Positions 1 to 8,790 of a stretch of 37,872 bases of DNA are shown here, one piece after another (the stretch's first letter is position 1; every line of letters begins with the position of its first letter). Under the pieces are notes generated by a model, which made no database searches, had not been told where the DNA came from, and worked only from the letters and a program-made list of their open reading frames with translations. Source of the DNA: UBA6019 sp035535055 (GTDB taxonomy: Bacteria; Chloroflexota; Dormibacteria; Dormibacterales; Dormibacteraceae); NCBI GenBank assembly GCA_035535055.1, contig DATLQT010000098.1, positions 1 to 37,872 of the forward strand, given 5' to 3'. The position numbers and the translations under genes were made by a program.

Positions 1-894
1 CCGGCCACCGACTCCGTTCTGGCCGACTGGAGGCAGCGCCAGTTCGGCGGCCTGCTGGTGGTCAACCTGAACCACAACGCCTCCAGCCCGGACCAGATGA
101 CGGCTTTCGTGGCCGCCGTCAGGGCGGCGAACCGGCACCGCCTGATCGCGGCCACCGACCAGGAGGGCGGCGGGGTCTGCATCGCCGTCAGCACGGTCCC
201 CTGCGACTCCATGCCGGTCGGCCAGCCCGCCACGACCCAGATGGCCGGCGCCATCCACCAGCTCGGGTTCGACCTCGACCTCGGGCCGGTGTCGGATGTC
301 TGCAGCGGGCCGGCCTCGATCATGTGGGGCCGCTGCTACGGTACCGACCCCGGTACCGTAGCAGCCGCTGTGGGCCCGGTGGTCGACGGCATCCACGCCG
401 CCCACATGCTGGCAGCGGCGAAGCACTTTCCTGGCCACGGCGACACCACAGTTAGCTCGGAAACGCAGCTGCCACGCATAGACGAGAGCCTCGCCACCCT
501 TCGCACGCGGGAGTTCCCGCCCTTCGAGGCGGCGGCCCAGCACGGGGTGGACTTCGTCCTCCTCGGCCACCTCTACTATCCGGCGATCAACCCCACCCAT
601 TCGGCCGACCTGGCGCCCGAGACGATCCCACTGCTCCGAAATGAGGTCGGCTTCCACGGCGCCGTTATCTCCGACGACATGGAGATGGGCGCCGTCACCA
701 GCAGCACGCCGGTGACGGTGGCCGCGGTCCAGTTCCTCCAGGACGGTGGCGACATGGTGATGATCGCGCACCAGCTCGAGGACGCCGACGCCGTCTACGA
801 CGCGATCCTGGCCGCCGTGAACGACGGCACGCTGCCGCGGTCGCGGCTGGACGAGGCGGTAGCGGCGCTCCTGGCGTTGCCGCAGACCCGCTAG
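1..894 (+). CDS. Glycoside hydrolase family 3 (NagZ-like), 5' end outside window
   Basis: The frame is open from base 1, so the N-terminus lies outside the window. The visible 297 residues cover most of a GH3 N-terminal barrel and stop where single-domain NagZ-type enzymes stop. Visible motifs are DQEGG, KHFPGHGDT and ISDDMEMGA; the Asp of the last is the expected nucleophile. Known NagZ enzymes split beta-N-acetylhexosaminides such as muropeptides. Oddly, after KHFPGHGDT the usual D-S-H acid/base loop reads S-S-E, so the NagZ Asp-His dyad appears absent. It could be another GH3 subtype or inactive. The TAG stop at 892-894 lies 1 bp from the convergent stop of the next gene. GH3 membership is secure; the substrate is not. 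Confidence 0.85.
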   Translation, partial: PATDSVLADWRQRQFGGLLVVNLNHNASSPDQMTAFVAAVRAANRHRLIAATDQEGGGVCIAVSTVPCDSMPVGQPATTQMAGAIHQLGFDLDLGPVSDVCSGPASIMWGRCYGTDPGTVAAAVGPVVDGIHAAHMLAAAKHFPGHGDTTVSSETQLPRIDESLATLRTREFPPFEAAAQHGVDFVLLGHLYYPAINPTHSADLAPETIPLLRNEVGFHGAVISDDMEMGAVTSSTPVTVAAVQFLQDGGDMVMIAHQLEDADAVYDAILAAVNDGTLPRSRLDEAVAALLALPQTR

Positions 895-895
895 G

Positions 896-2970
896 CTAGG
901 CACCCGGCGACACCTCGACCAGGGTGTCGTGGAAGTCGCCGCCGCCGCCCATGTCGGCGAGACCGTCACCGGTGAGAGCGTTGGCGGACGTACCGCCCGG
1001 GCTCAGCGACGCTCACCAGCCGAAGGGCAGGGCGCAGACGCCGGTCCGGACCCGGTCGCCGACTCGGGCGCGGACCGTAAGGGAACCGCGGTCGTTGTGC
1101 ACGCGGACCACTTCGCCGTCGGCGATCCCGCGGCGGGCGGCGTCCTTGCGGAGAGGTCGAGGTGGGGCTCCACGTCCGCCCTGCGATGGCGCGCCAGCCC
1201 GCCGTAGCTCGAGTTGAGGAAATGAAGGGCCGACTTGCCGGTGATCAGTGAGAGCGGGAATCGGGCAGCCAACTCCGGGTTGCCGGCGGCACTCTCCGGC
1301 GAGGGCGTGAAGCCCGGCAGCGGGTCCATGCCCCAACGGGCCAGGTCCTTGCTGTAGAGCTCGCACCTGCCCGACGGGGTGGGAAAGCCGCCCTCGGCGA
1401 AGGGCGTCCAGCCCTCCGGCAGGCGCAGGCGCGCCCAGCCGGTCTTCATCAGCTCCTCGAATGAGATTCCTTGAAGGCTCGGATGGTTGGAGTCGAGCGC
1501 TAGCCGGATCAGGTCCTGGTCGGAGTCCCCGAAGAGCTCGGGTTCGAAGCCCATCACCGTCCCCAACCGCCGGAACAACTCGGTGTTGGGGATCGCCTCG
1601 CCCACCGGCTCGATCGCGGGCTGGTTGAGGGTCAGGTAGTCGTGGCCCCAGGACCAGAGCAGGTCCCAGTGCTCGACCTGCGTCGTCGCGGGCAGCACGT
1701 AGTCGGCGTGGCGGGCGGTGTCGGTCAGCACCTGTTCATGGACGACCGTGAAGAGGTCCTCCCGGCGAAGGCCTTCCAGCACCAGGTTCTGGCTGGGCGC
1801 GATGGCCGGCGGGTTGCTCGAGTAGACGACCAGGGCGCGGATCGGCGGGTCCATCCGGGGGTCGGTCAGAGCGCGTCCCAGCTGGACCATGTTGACGCTC
1901 CTGATCCGGCCGTCCTCCAGCTCCGGCCTCTCGACGGCCGCGGCGTTGAGTGCCTCGAAGTGGGGACCTGCGGTGAGGAAGAGGAGGCCGCCGCCACGGT
2001 GACGCCAGTCGCCGGTCAGGGCGGGCAGGCAGCTGATGGTGCGGAAGGCCATCCCGCCATAGGCCCGGTGCTCCATCCCGACCAGGAGCCTGATCAGCGA
2101 GGGCGCACCGGCGGCGTAGGCGCGGGCGAGACGCACCACCTCCTCGGCTTCTAGGCCCGTCATTTTGGCCACGCGCTCCGGCGTGTAGTCCGCCAGCCGC
2201 TCGCAGAGCTGTTCGACGCCCACGGTCTGGCGGGCGACGTAATCCTTGTCCTGCAGGCCGTCGCGGACTATCACGTGCATCATGCCCATCGCGAGCGCAG
2301 CGTCCGTTCCCGGCAGCGGCCGGACGTGCCAGTCGGCCGCCTCAGCGGTGCGGGTCCGGATCGGGTCGACGACGACAACGGTGGCACCCGCGTCCTCAGC
2401 CTGCCGGATGAAGCGCCAGAGGTGGAGGTTGGTGACCACCGTGTTGGTGCCCCAGAGCACGATGAACCGGGCGTGGGCGATCTCCTCCGGCAGGATCCCG
2501 GCGTTGGTGCCCATGGTGGCGAAGACGCCAGAGGACCCGGTACTGGCGCAGATCGCCCGCTCCAGCCGGGTCGCCCCGAGGCGGGCGAAGAAGCGGCGGT
2601 CGAGGCTCGAGCCCTGGATCAGGCCCTGGGTGCCCATGTAGCTGTAGGGCAGCACGGCCTCGCCGCCAGAGGTAGCGACGATCTGCTTCAGGCGGCCGGC
2701 GATGTCCGCGATCGCATCGTCCCAGCCGACGCGCTCGAAGCGTCCCTCGCCCTTGGCCCCAACCCGCCGCAGCGGGTGGGTCAGGCGCTCGGTGCCGTAG
2801 ACGCGGTCAAGGTAGTGGTTGACCTTCGCGTAGAGGCCACCGTGGGTGAATGGATGCTCGGCGCTTCCCGCCATCTTGACGGCTCGCCCACCCTCGACAG
2901 TCACCTCCCAGGAGCACGTGTCCGGGCAGTCGTGCGGACAGGCGCCACGGACGATGCGTGTCTTGGCCAC
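896..2970 (-). pseudogene. Molybdopterin oxidoreductase (bis-MGD family), decayed
   Basis: The product resembles COG0243-type molybdopterin oxidoreductases: an N-terminal iron-sulfur motif CPHDCPDTC, a long Mo-cofactor body and a C-terminal dinucleotide-binding domain. GTG at 2970 gives the expected start just before TRIVRGACPHDC. Three lesions are visible. The fourth cluster cysteine, normally in GGLCAKV, is Tyr (GGLYAKV). A one-base deletion near 1150-1156 breaks the frame after EPHLDL; the -1 frame continues with DAARRGIADGEVV, as the family expects. At 1013-1015 a TGA replaces the second Trp of the family's PFGWW. Beyond it the same frame continues (ALTGDGLADMGGGGDF) to TAG at 896-898. 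TGA serves as a normal stop elsewhere here, so readthrough is unlikely. Probably a pseudogene; frameshift and stop could instead be assembly errors. Confidence 0.8.
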
Positions 2971-3003
2971 TTCGGTGCCGCAGTCTAGGGCCAGCCGAAC
3001 TCG

Positions 3004-3019
3004 AATCGGACGTCCGATT
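3004..3019. promoter_or_regulatory. 16-bp perfect palindrome abutting the ftsE -35 box
   Basis: AATCGGACGTCCGATT reads identically on both strands. It lies between the divergent oxidoreductase and ftsE genes, and its last base is the first base of the ftsE -35 hexamer. The position suits an operator for a dimeric regulator. No regulator is identified. Confidence 0.5.
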
Positions 3020-3047
3020 TGACCCCCAACCTGAGGGTGGCTATACT
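3019..3047 (+). promoter_or_regulatory. Sigma-70-type promoter for the ftsEX operon
   Basis: TTGACC (3019-3024) and TATACT (3042-3047) are separated by 17 bp, close to the housekeeping consensus. Transcription would start near 3054, about 45 nt before the chosen ftsE ATG. This excludes the upstream in-frame start at 3019, which would lie inside the promoter. Confidence 0.75.
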
Positions 3048-3099
3048 CCGCCCAACCGCCGGAATCGCCGCGCCGCAACGTTTCACCACACGTTTCACC

Positions 3100-3846
3100 A
3101 TGGTTTTGCAAGCTGATTTTGTCGGAGACCGACCTCTCATAAGCTTTCAGCACGTCTGGAAGCGCTACCCGAACGGCACCGAGGCCCTCCGCGACGTTTC
3201 ACTTACGGTGCCCGAAGGCGACTTCCTCTTCCTCGTCGGCGCGTCTGGCGCCGGTAAGTCGAGCCTGATCCGGCTCCTGATCCGGGAGGAGAAGCCGACC
3301 CGCGGCAAGATCTTCGTCGACGGCCAGGAGCTTGGCCGGATGAAACGCAGGCACCTGCCGCACTACCGCCGCAAGGTGGGCCTGGTCTTCCAAGACTTCA
3401 AGCTGCTGCCACGGTTGACCGTCTACGAGAACGTCGCCTTCGCGCTCCGGGTGCTCGGAGAGCCGGGCCCGGTGATCCGCCGCCGCAGCACGGAGGCGCT
3501 GGAAACCGTGGGTCTCCACGGCAAGCTCGAGAAGTACCCGCGGGAGCTGTCGGGCGGCGAGCAGCAGAGGGTGGCGATCGCCCGGGCGCTGGTCCACCAG
3601 CCACGTCTGATCGTGGCGGACGAGCCGACCGGCAACCTCGACCCGGCCACTGGATGGGAGATCATGCAGCTCTTTCTCCAGATCAACCACCAGGCCAAGG
3701 CGACGGTCCTGATGGCGACCCACAACCGAGATATCGTCGACCTGCTGCGCCGCCGCGTGGTGGCGATCGACGGCGGTCATATCGTCCGGGACGACCGGGC
3801 GGGTGGATACCATGAGACTCTGGCGGCATCTGGTCTTCGCGCTTAG
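3100..3846 (+). CDS. ftsE: Cell-division ABC transporter ATP-binding protein FtsE
   Basis: A 248-residue ABC ATPase. Visible motifs are Walker A GASGAGKSS (about residues 47-55), Q-loop VFQDF, signature LSGGEQQRV, Walker B LIVADEPTGNLD and H-loop THNRD. The family partner is FtsX; together they use cytoplasmic ATP hydrolysis to control cell-wall hydrolases across the membrane at the septum. ATG at 3100 was chosen because the longer frame starts within the promoter and its extra residues match nothing in FtsE; TTG at 3106 is a possible alternative. No clear Shine-Dalgarno precedes it. The gene overlaps ftsX by 35 nt and is followed by an M23 peptidase, the classic FtsEX target class. Confidence 0.95.
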   Translation: MVLQADFVGDRPLISFQHVWKRYPNGTEALRDVSLTVPEGDFLFLVGASGAGKSSLIRLLIREEKPTRGKIFVDGQELGRMKRRHLPHYRRKVGLVFQDFKLLPRLTVYENVAFALRVLGEPGPVIRRRSTEALETVGLHGKLEKYPRELSGGEQQRVAIARALVHQPRLIVADEPTGNLDPATGWEIMQLFLQINHQAKATVLMATHNRDIVDLLRRRVVAIDGGHIVRDDRAGGYHETLAASGLRA

Positions 3847-4708
3847 TTCCGCCTGGCAGAGCTTCTGGCGGAACGCCGCCGTGAGCCTGGCGGCGGTGGG
3901 GACGATCACCCTCATCCTCGCCCTGGCCGGTGTAAACCTCCTGATCGGCCACACGCTCGGGGGGATCCTCGACCAGTACAAGTCGCGGGTCAGCGTGATC
4001 TCGATCAGCATCGCCGACCGCACCCCGCTCAGCACCATCTCCGACTTCGAGGGCCAGCTGCGCAGCGACCCGCGGGTAAGCTCGGTCACCTTTATCACCA
4101 AGGACGAGGCGCTTGCGCGCTTCTCCGCCGACCCGCAGAACGCCGACATCGCCCGCCAGATTCAGGGCAATCCCCTGGCTGCCAAGCTCGAGGTGCACGT
4201 CGCCAGCCTGTCGGACGTCGCCGCGATAGACGCCGAGGCGCGCGCGTGGCGGGGAGCCGACCCTGCCGACCCAACCGACTACCAGGGCGAGTTCATCACC
4301 CGCATGCTGCAGCTCTCGCAGTGGGTCGACTGGGCAGGGCTGGTGGTCCTCGGGATCCTGATGCTCGTTTCTGTATTCATCGTCATGAACACGATCCGGA
4401 CCGCGGTCTACCACCGCCGTCAGGAGATCGAGGTGATGAAGCTGGTGGGCGCCACCGAGTGGTTCGTCCGCGGCCCCTTCGTGATCGAGGGCGTGCTTAC
4501 GGGAGTGCTGGCCGCCTCCATCGCGCTCGGCGCCCTGCTGCTCGCGTACCATCCCTTCGTCGATCGTTTTCATTCCGACCTGTTCTTCATCCCACTCGGA
4601 TACGACCCGGCGTTCGTCACCCAGCTGGCCCGCGACGTGCTCGTTGGCGGCGCGCTACTCGGAGCGCTCGGCAGCTACATCGGCGTGCGCCGTTACGTGA
4701 GGGTCTGA
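3812..4708 (+). CDS. ftsX: Cell-division permease-like protein FtsX
   Basis: A 298-residue membrane protein with the FtsX layout: a first membrane segment at about residues 20-45, a large extracytoplasmic loop (about 50-170), then three C-terminal membrane segments including VLGILMLVSVFIVMNTIRTA. The motif RRQEIEVMKLVGAT just after the second membrane segment is typical of FtsX. The extracytoplasmic loop normally passes the ATPase signal to a periplasmic or wall hydrolase. ATG at 3812 is preceded by a GGTGG sequence; GTG at 3803 is a possible alternative. It overlaps ftsE and ends 5 bp before the M23 peptidase start, so the three are probably co-translated. Confidence 0.95.
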   Translation: MRLWRHLVFALSSAWQSFWRNAAVSLAAVGTITLILALAGVNLLIGHTLGGILDQYKSRVSVISISIADRTPLSTISDFEGQLRSDPRVSSVTFITKDEALARFSADPQNADIARQIQGNPLAAKLEVHVASLSDVAAIDAEARAWRGADPADPTDYQGEFITRMLQLSQWVDWAGLVVLGILMLVSVFIVMNTIRTAVYHRRQEIEVMKLVGATEWFVRGPFVIEGVLTGVLAASIALGALLLAYHPFVDRFHSDLFFIPLGYDPAFVTQLARDVLVGGALLGALGSYIGVRRYVRV

Positions 4709-4713
4709 GCCGC

Positions 4714-5925
4714 TTGCGATCGAAGAGGACTCTGGCTTCGCTCCTTGGCGCCGTCCTCCTGGCGACGGTGGGCAGCGGCGCCGGACCCATCTCCGCCCGG
4801 GCGGTCGACTGCGCCCCCAACGACACCATCTGCCAGCAGCTGGTGGCTGACCAGGGGAGCCAAGCCGCCGACGCCAACCAGCTGACCAACATCCAGAACG
4901 AGATCACCGACGTCGTCAAGCAGATCAACGACCTGGTCGCCTTTATCAACCGCCTGAACGTCGAGGTCACGGCCGCCCAGGCGCTGGTGGACCAGACGCA
5001 GGCGCAGGTCAACGCCCTCGACGGCAAGATCCGGGTCACCGAGGCGGACATCACCCGGCGCACGGCGCAGCTCGACGTGCGCCAGGGCCTCTTCGACCAG
5101 CGTGTCCGCTCAATCGACCAGCACGGGACCATCAACTACCTCGCGCTGGCGCTGTCTTCGACCAGTTTCAACCAGCTGATCGACCGCCTGATCACTGCCC
5201 AGGAGATCATCCAGGCCGATCACAAGCTGATCGGAGACCTCCAGGCGCAGAAGGCGCAGATCCAGCAGCTCGACGACCAACTGGCGTCACAGCGGGTCCA
5301 GGAGGCGGCGCTGCTCGTCCAGCAGCAGGCGGCGCGTGACGCGCTCCAGCAGACGATGGGCCAGCAGCAGTCGGCGCTCGCCTACCAGCAGCAGCTGGAG
5401 GACAAGTACCGGGCCGAGGCGGAAGCCCTGGCGGCCCAGAAGGCACAGATCGATGCCCAGGTCGCCGCCGACGAAGCCGCCTACGCGGCAGAGGCGGCGG
5501 CAAGCGGCGGAGGCACCGGGCAGTTCATCTGGCCGGAGAGCCCTCACAACATCAGCCAGTACTACGGCTGCAGCAGCTACCCGTTCGAGATGTACTGGCC
5601 GGCCTGCCCGACCAGGCATCTCCACAGCGGCATCGACATCGCCGAGCCCTATGGCACTCCGGTCATGGCCGCCGACAACGGCGTGGCCACGCTCTACAGC
5701 TCCGGTTACGGCTATGGCAATTACGTCCTGCTGACGCACGGCAACGGGTACTCGACCCTCTATGGCCACCTGGCGAGCTTCAACGTTGGCAACGGTCAGC
5801 TGGTCGTCCGCGGCCAGGTCATCGCTTTCGAAGGCAGCACCGGCAACTCCACCGGACCTCACCTTCACTTCGAGGTCCGCTACAACGGCGCGTACACCGA
5901 CCCCTGCAGCTACCTGGGCTGCTGA
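4714..5925 (+). CDS. Secreted coiled-coil M23 peptidase (EnvC/RipC-like)
   Basis: A 403-residue secreted protein. A positively charged N-terminus and hydrophobic stretch (LASLLGAVLLATVGS) form a signal peptide ending near SARA. Residues about 45-270 are Gln/Ala/Leu-rich coiled coil. The C-terminus is an M23 (LytM) domain with intact zinc ligands: His304 and Asp308 in HSGID, and His383/His385 in HLHFE. M23 enzymes cut peptide cross-links in peptidoglycan, and coiled-coil members are activated by FtsEX. The zinc site is complete, so this should be an active hydrolase rather than a degenerate activator. TTG at 4714 was chosen because it gives a clean signal peptide 5 bp after the ftsX stop. It is followed by an S41 protease after 7 bp. 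Confidence 0.92.
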   Translation: MRSKRTLASLLGAVLLATVGSGAGPISARAVDCAPNDTICQQLVADQGSQAADANQLTNIQNEITDVVKQINDLVAFINRLNVEVTAAQALVDQTQAQVNALDGKIRVTEADITRRTAQLDVRQGLFDQRVRSIDQHGTINYLALALSSTSFNQLIDRLITAQEIIQADHKLIGDLQAQKAQIQQLDDQLASQRVQEAALLVQQQAARDALQQTMGQQQSALAYQQQLEDKYRAEAEALAAQKAQIDAQVAADEAAYAAEAAASGGGTGQFIWPESPHNISQYYGCSSYPFEMYWPACPTRHLHSGIDIAEPYGTPVMAADNGVATLYSSGYGYGNYVLLTHGNGYSTLYGHLASFNVGNGQLVVRGQVIAFEGSTGNSTGPHLHFEVRYNGAYTDPCSYLGC

Positions 5926-5932
5926 ACTCGGG

Positions 5933-7138
5933 ATGCGCCGCGGCTTCTCGCTAGCGGGCATCCTGCTCGTAGGACTGGTTCTCGGCGCCGCCGGCGGCAT
6001 CTACGCGGACCAGGCGTATCCTGACCAGCTTCCACTGATCGCCCAGCCGGGCACGCCGACCTCCCTCGACCAGGCGACCTTTCAGCGCGCGCTTCGGGTG
6101 ATACAGAACGACTACTACAACCCCAGGCTCGACTACAGCGCGCTTTCGCAGGGCACCGTCCGGGGCCTCGTCGAAGGTCTCAACGACCGCTTCTCGTACT
6201 ACCTAAACCCGGCCGAGTACAAGCGCCAGCTGGAGGGGTACTCGGGCCAGTACATCGGGATCGGCGTGGAGGTCAACTCCACTGGGGTGTACCCGGTCAT
6301 AGACAGTGTCTTCCCCGACTCGCCGGCGTCCAAGGCCGGGATCCAGGCGGGTGACGTTGTGGTCAAGGTGGACGGCAAGGACCTCCATGGCCTTAGCAGC
6401 GACCAGGCCAGCAACCTGATCCGAGGCCAGGCCGGCACCGCAGTCGTCATAACGGTCGACCGCAACGGCGTCCAGCAGGACCTGAAGGTGGTGCGAGAGC
6501 CGATCGCCATCCCCTCGGTCCGCTCGACCACGCTCGAGGGCGCGGTTCTTTACATCCGGATCTACAGCTTCGGCGACAGCACCGCCTCCGACTTCGACAA
6601 GGCGCTCAAGAGCGGCCTCCCCGGCGCCAAGGGGGTGATCGTCGATCTCCGCGACGACGGCGGGGGCTTCATCGACGCCGCCCAGAACGTGGTCAGCCAG
6701 TTTGTCGGCAGCGGTGAGGTCTTTGAGCTCCGCGACCACGCCGGGCACATCGACCGCCGCAACGTGCTCGGCAGCCCGCCCGATCCCACGCTGCCGCTCG
6801 TCGTGCTGGTGAACGCCAACAGCGCCTCCGCCTCCGAGATCGTGGCCGGCTCGCTGGAGAAGCACGGCCGCGCAAAGCTGGTGGGAACCGTCACCTTCGG
6901 CAAGGGGTCGGTCCAGCAGGACTTCCCGCTGCCGGACGGATCCGACCTGCACCTCACGATCCGCCACTGGTTCCTTCCCGACGGCTCCAGCGTCGAGCTG
7001 AAGGGCTTGACGCCCGACGACGCGGTGACCCTGGCAAGCCCAACGGACATATACGACGTGAGCAAGCCGGACCAGGGCCACGCCAACGACGCTCAGCTCA
7101 ATGCGGCCCTCGGGCTGCTCTCGGCGGACTCGCCCTAG
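5933..7138 (+). CDS. C-terminal processing protease, S41 family (CtpA-like)
   Basis: A 401-residue membrane-anchored serine protease. A single hydrophobic anchor (about residues 6-22) precedes a PDZ domain (about 100-185, including GIGVEV and AGIQAGDVV) and the S41 catalytic domain. The expected Ser299 (in SASASE) and Lys324 (in TFGKGSV) are 25 residues apart, as in known CtpA enzymes. Family members trim or degrade extracytoplasmic proteins, often peptidoglycan hydrolases, which fits the M23 gene 7 bp upstream. ATG at 5933 gives the anchor directly. The TAG stop lies in TAGACT (7136-7141), a possible -10 for the following tRNA gene. Confidence 0.93.
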   Translation: MRRGFSLAGILLVGLVLGAAGGIYADQAYPDQLPLIAQPGTPTSLDQATFQRALRVIQNDYYNPRLDYSALSQGTVRGLVEGLNDRFSYYLNPAEYKRQLEGYSGQYIGIGVEVNSTGVYPVIDSVFPDSPASKAGIQAGDVVVKVDGKDLHGLSSDQASNLIRGQAGTAVVITVDRNGVQQDLKVVREPIAIPSVRSTTLEGAVLYIRIYSFGDSTASDFDKALKSGLPGAKGVIVDLRDDGGGFIDAAQNVVSQFVGSGEVFELRDHAGHIDRRNVLGSPPDPTLPLVVLVNANSASASEIVAGSLEKHGRAKLVGTVTFGKGSVQQDFPLPDGSDLHLTIRHWFLPDGSSVELKGLTPDDAVTLASPTDIYDVSKPDQGHANDAQLNAALGLLSADSP

Positions 7139-7158
7139 ACTCTCCCTTTGGCTTTTCG

Positions 7159-7236
7159 GGGCGGTTAGCTCAGCCTGGCCAGAGCGCCTGGCTTACACCC
7201 AGGAGGCCGGGGGTTCGACTCCCTCACCGCCCACCA
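7159..7236 (+). tRNA. tRNA-Val (anticodon UAC)
   Basis: Acceptor GGGCGGT pairs with ACCGCCC. The anticodon stem CCTGG/CCAGG encloses loop CTTACAC (anticodon TAC), and the T arm and an encoded CCA are present. Its 3' part (7195-7236) is repeated exactly at 15996-16037, so this tRNA is the attachment site of the downstream island and was restored by integration. Confidence 0.96.
7195..7236 (+). repeat. Left attachment repeat (attL core) within tRNA-Val
   Basis: These 42 bases, from the anticodon loop through CCA, are identical to 15996-16037. The match extends leftward through TGGCT with one mismatch, then fades. Direct duplication of a tRNA 3' end is the usual footprint of tyrosine-recombinase integration. 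Confidence 0.93.
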
Positions 7237-7322
7237 CAGATTACGTGTCGAATACAGTTAGCAGGATCTGAGTGCGGTTCCATTTCTCACCCAGACGCTT
7301 CAAACGGAATTCCAGTTGCATC

Positions 7323-7333
7323 ACACAGTCGCT
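7323..7333 (+). repeat. Island subterminal repeat, left copy
   Basis: ACACAGTCGCT recurs at 15900-15910 in the same orientation. This copy starts 86 bp inside the left core; the other ends 85 bp inside the right core. A short TAAGAGCA follows both copies at differing distance. Possible integrase arm-type sites. Confidence 0.4.
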
Positions 7334-7384
7334 CTAAGAGCACGTGTTTTGTACAAACCTGCTGCTATTCGGTTCTCCGCTGAG

Positions 7385-8179
7385 ATGCCAGAGCTGAAGG
7401 TCGTCGAGCCGGCGCCTCCCACCGCCCTCGTGGGGTTGGTCGATGACTACCTGGCCCACTGCCGGGCCAAGGGCCTCTCGCCGAAGACCGTGCGGGACAG
7501 CTATGGCTTCGTCCTCGAGGGCGTCTTCCTGCCCTGGTGCGCCCGCGAGGGTCTTGCCACCCCCCGCCGAGCTGACGCCGCGGGCCCTGGACCGCTTCAC
7601 CGCGGACCGGCTCGAGAAGGGGGGCAGGCGTGGCCCGCTGAGTCGCTTCTCGATCGCCAGCTACGTGGAGACGGTCAACTGGTGGCTGCGCCGGCTCGCC
7701 GCCGAGGGGGAGACCAACGCGGTCGCCAAGGCGGCGGTGCCGCGCAGGCCGGTCCGGTCCTCGACGTCCTCTCGCGGGAGGAGATCCAGCGGCTGGAGGA
7801 CGCCGCCATCTATGAACGCGACAAGCTGCTGGTGCGGCTCCTGGCCGACACCGGCGCCCGGGTCGGTGAGGTGGTCGCGCTGCGCGTCAACGACCTGGTC
7901 GAGCGGGACCGAAACCACTACCTTCGGTTCCGCGGCAAGGGCGACAAGGAGCGGCTGCTACCTGTGCCTCGACTCTGGCGCCGCCTGCAGCGGTACGTGG
8001 AGCGAGGACGCTCCCGGGACGCCGCCAGCGACCGGATCCTTCTTTCCCAGCGTCGCGACCGCCGGACCGGCGACCACGAACCGCTGACCAACTCCGGCGT
8101 CGAGCAGCTGCTCCGCAATCTCGGCGAGCAGGCGGAGATGGGGAAGAGGGTCTACCCGCACCTGCTTCGACGCAGGTGA
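7385..8179 (+). pseudogene. Tyrosine recombinase (integrase), frameshifted and truncated
   Basis: The N-terminal SAM-like region (VDDYLAHCRAKGLSPKTV) starts at ATG 7385. The frame shifts near 7555-7565 (continuing as LTPRALDRFTADRLEKGG) and returns near 7745-7755 at VLDVLSREEIQRLEDA. The catalytic domain then shows the first Arg (TGARVGEVVAL), the beta-sheet Lys region (RGKGDKER) and the start of the HxxR box (PHLLR). The frame stops immediately afterwards, so the second His and the nucleophilic Tyr are missing. Compensating shifts plus 3' loss indicate a dead integrase. Its position beside the tRNA identifies it as the likely enzyme that inserted the island. Confidence 0.85.
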
Positions 8180-8361
8180 TGGTGGGAGCTGCAGTGAGGG
8201 CTAACGCTAGCCGGCGCAGCGTCCTCGGCGAGACGCGGCGTCCCTGCCTGGCGCCGCTGATGGTGGCGGGGCTGACGCGGGCGGCGAGCGCGGTCGGCCG
8301 CTGTCCACCCGCGCCGGGAGAGTTCCAAGTCGAGGCGGTCACGGCTAACCTGCACGCTCAT
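8165..8361 (-). pseudogene. Xre-type helix-turn-helix regulator, broken
   Basis: From ATG at 8361 the frame reads RLDLELSRRGWTAAD, then a one-base shift moves the rest to a neighbouring frame: VSPATISGARQGRRVSPRTLRRLALAL. Spliced, this is a standard lambda-repressor-like helix-turn-helix. The C-terminal part is lost where it meets the truncated 3' end of the convergent integrase near 8170, suggesting one deletion removed both 3' ends. It was probably the island's own regulator. Confidence 0.6.
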
Positions 8362-8390
8362 CGCACGTTCTCATTGGCGGCGCCCGGAAG

Positions 8391-8417
8391 GGCTCCTGTA
8401 CTCTTTAGGAGCCTTTT
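8391..8417 (+). terminator. Rho-independent terminator, plus strand
   Basis: GGCTCCT (8391-8397) pairs with AGGAGCC (8407-8413) around a 9-nt loop, followed by TTTT. It lies downstream of the integrase remnant and would stop rightward transcription. Confidence 0.6.
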
Positions 8418-8668
8418 AGATACTGAATCTGGACAGTGGTATAGCAGGCCTATAAGACAAGCGCCTCGTGCGATTGTGTATTACAAACCGCTATCGGCCC
8501 GACTACAAACCGCTTTCGAATCCCGGCTTCTAGCCGGAGCAAGATGGCTCCGCCTCCGATGCCTGTCGACCCGTTTCCACGCCGTGCGATCACTCTGGGT
8601 GCCAGCGATTGCGACTGCTCTTCTGGTGATCGCATGCTTGGGACCATCAGCGCCGAAGTCGATTCGGG

Positions 8669-8726
8669 TGTCGCTAGCCAGGAGCATGGGACCACCCCTA
8701 GCCAATAACTAGGGACCACCCCTTGG
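8669..8726. repeat. IS21 left end: two subterminal repeats
   Basis: Two repeat units, each containing GGGACCACC (8688-8696 and 8712-8720, 24 bp apart), probably bound by the transposase. The second unit includes TAGCCAATAACTAGGGACC, matched at the right end in inverse orientation. Confidence 0.75.
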
Positions 8727-8790
8727 CCCGGAGCGGAACAACATTGATGGTGGCGTAGAGGCGGGCCGCGGTCAAGGGGGCGAGGCGGTT

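Noticed and set aside
1013..1015. TGA read as tryptophan in the molybdopterin oxidoreductase
   Set aside because: TGA ends ftsX, lipA, rph and other genes here, so recoding would extend those proteins. Decay is simpler.
3199..4149. 316-codon minus-strand frame opposite ftsE/ftsX
   Set aside because: It mirrors two well-supported genes and shows no domain or start signal.
8640..8648. GGGACCATC just outside the IS left end, resembling an IS subterminal repeat
   Set aside because: Only a 9-bp partial match; the terminal repeats and CGGG duplication define the boundary better.
8584..8668. Possible lipoprotein signal peptide cut by the IS21 insertion
   Set aside because: The hydrophobic stretch ending in a Cys is suggestive, but rejoining the flanks after removing the IS gives a stop after about ten codons and there is no Shine-Dalgarno.
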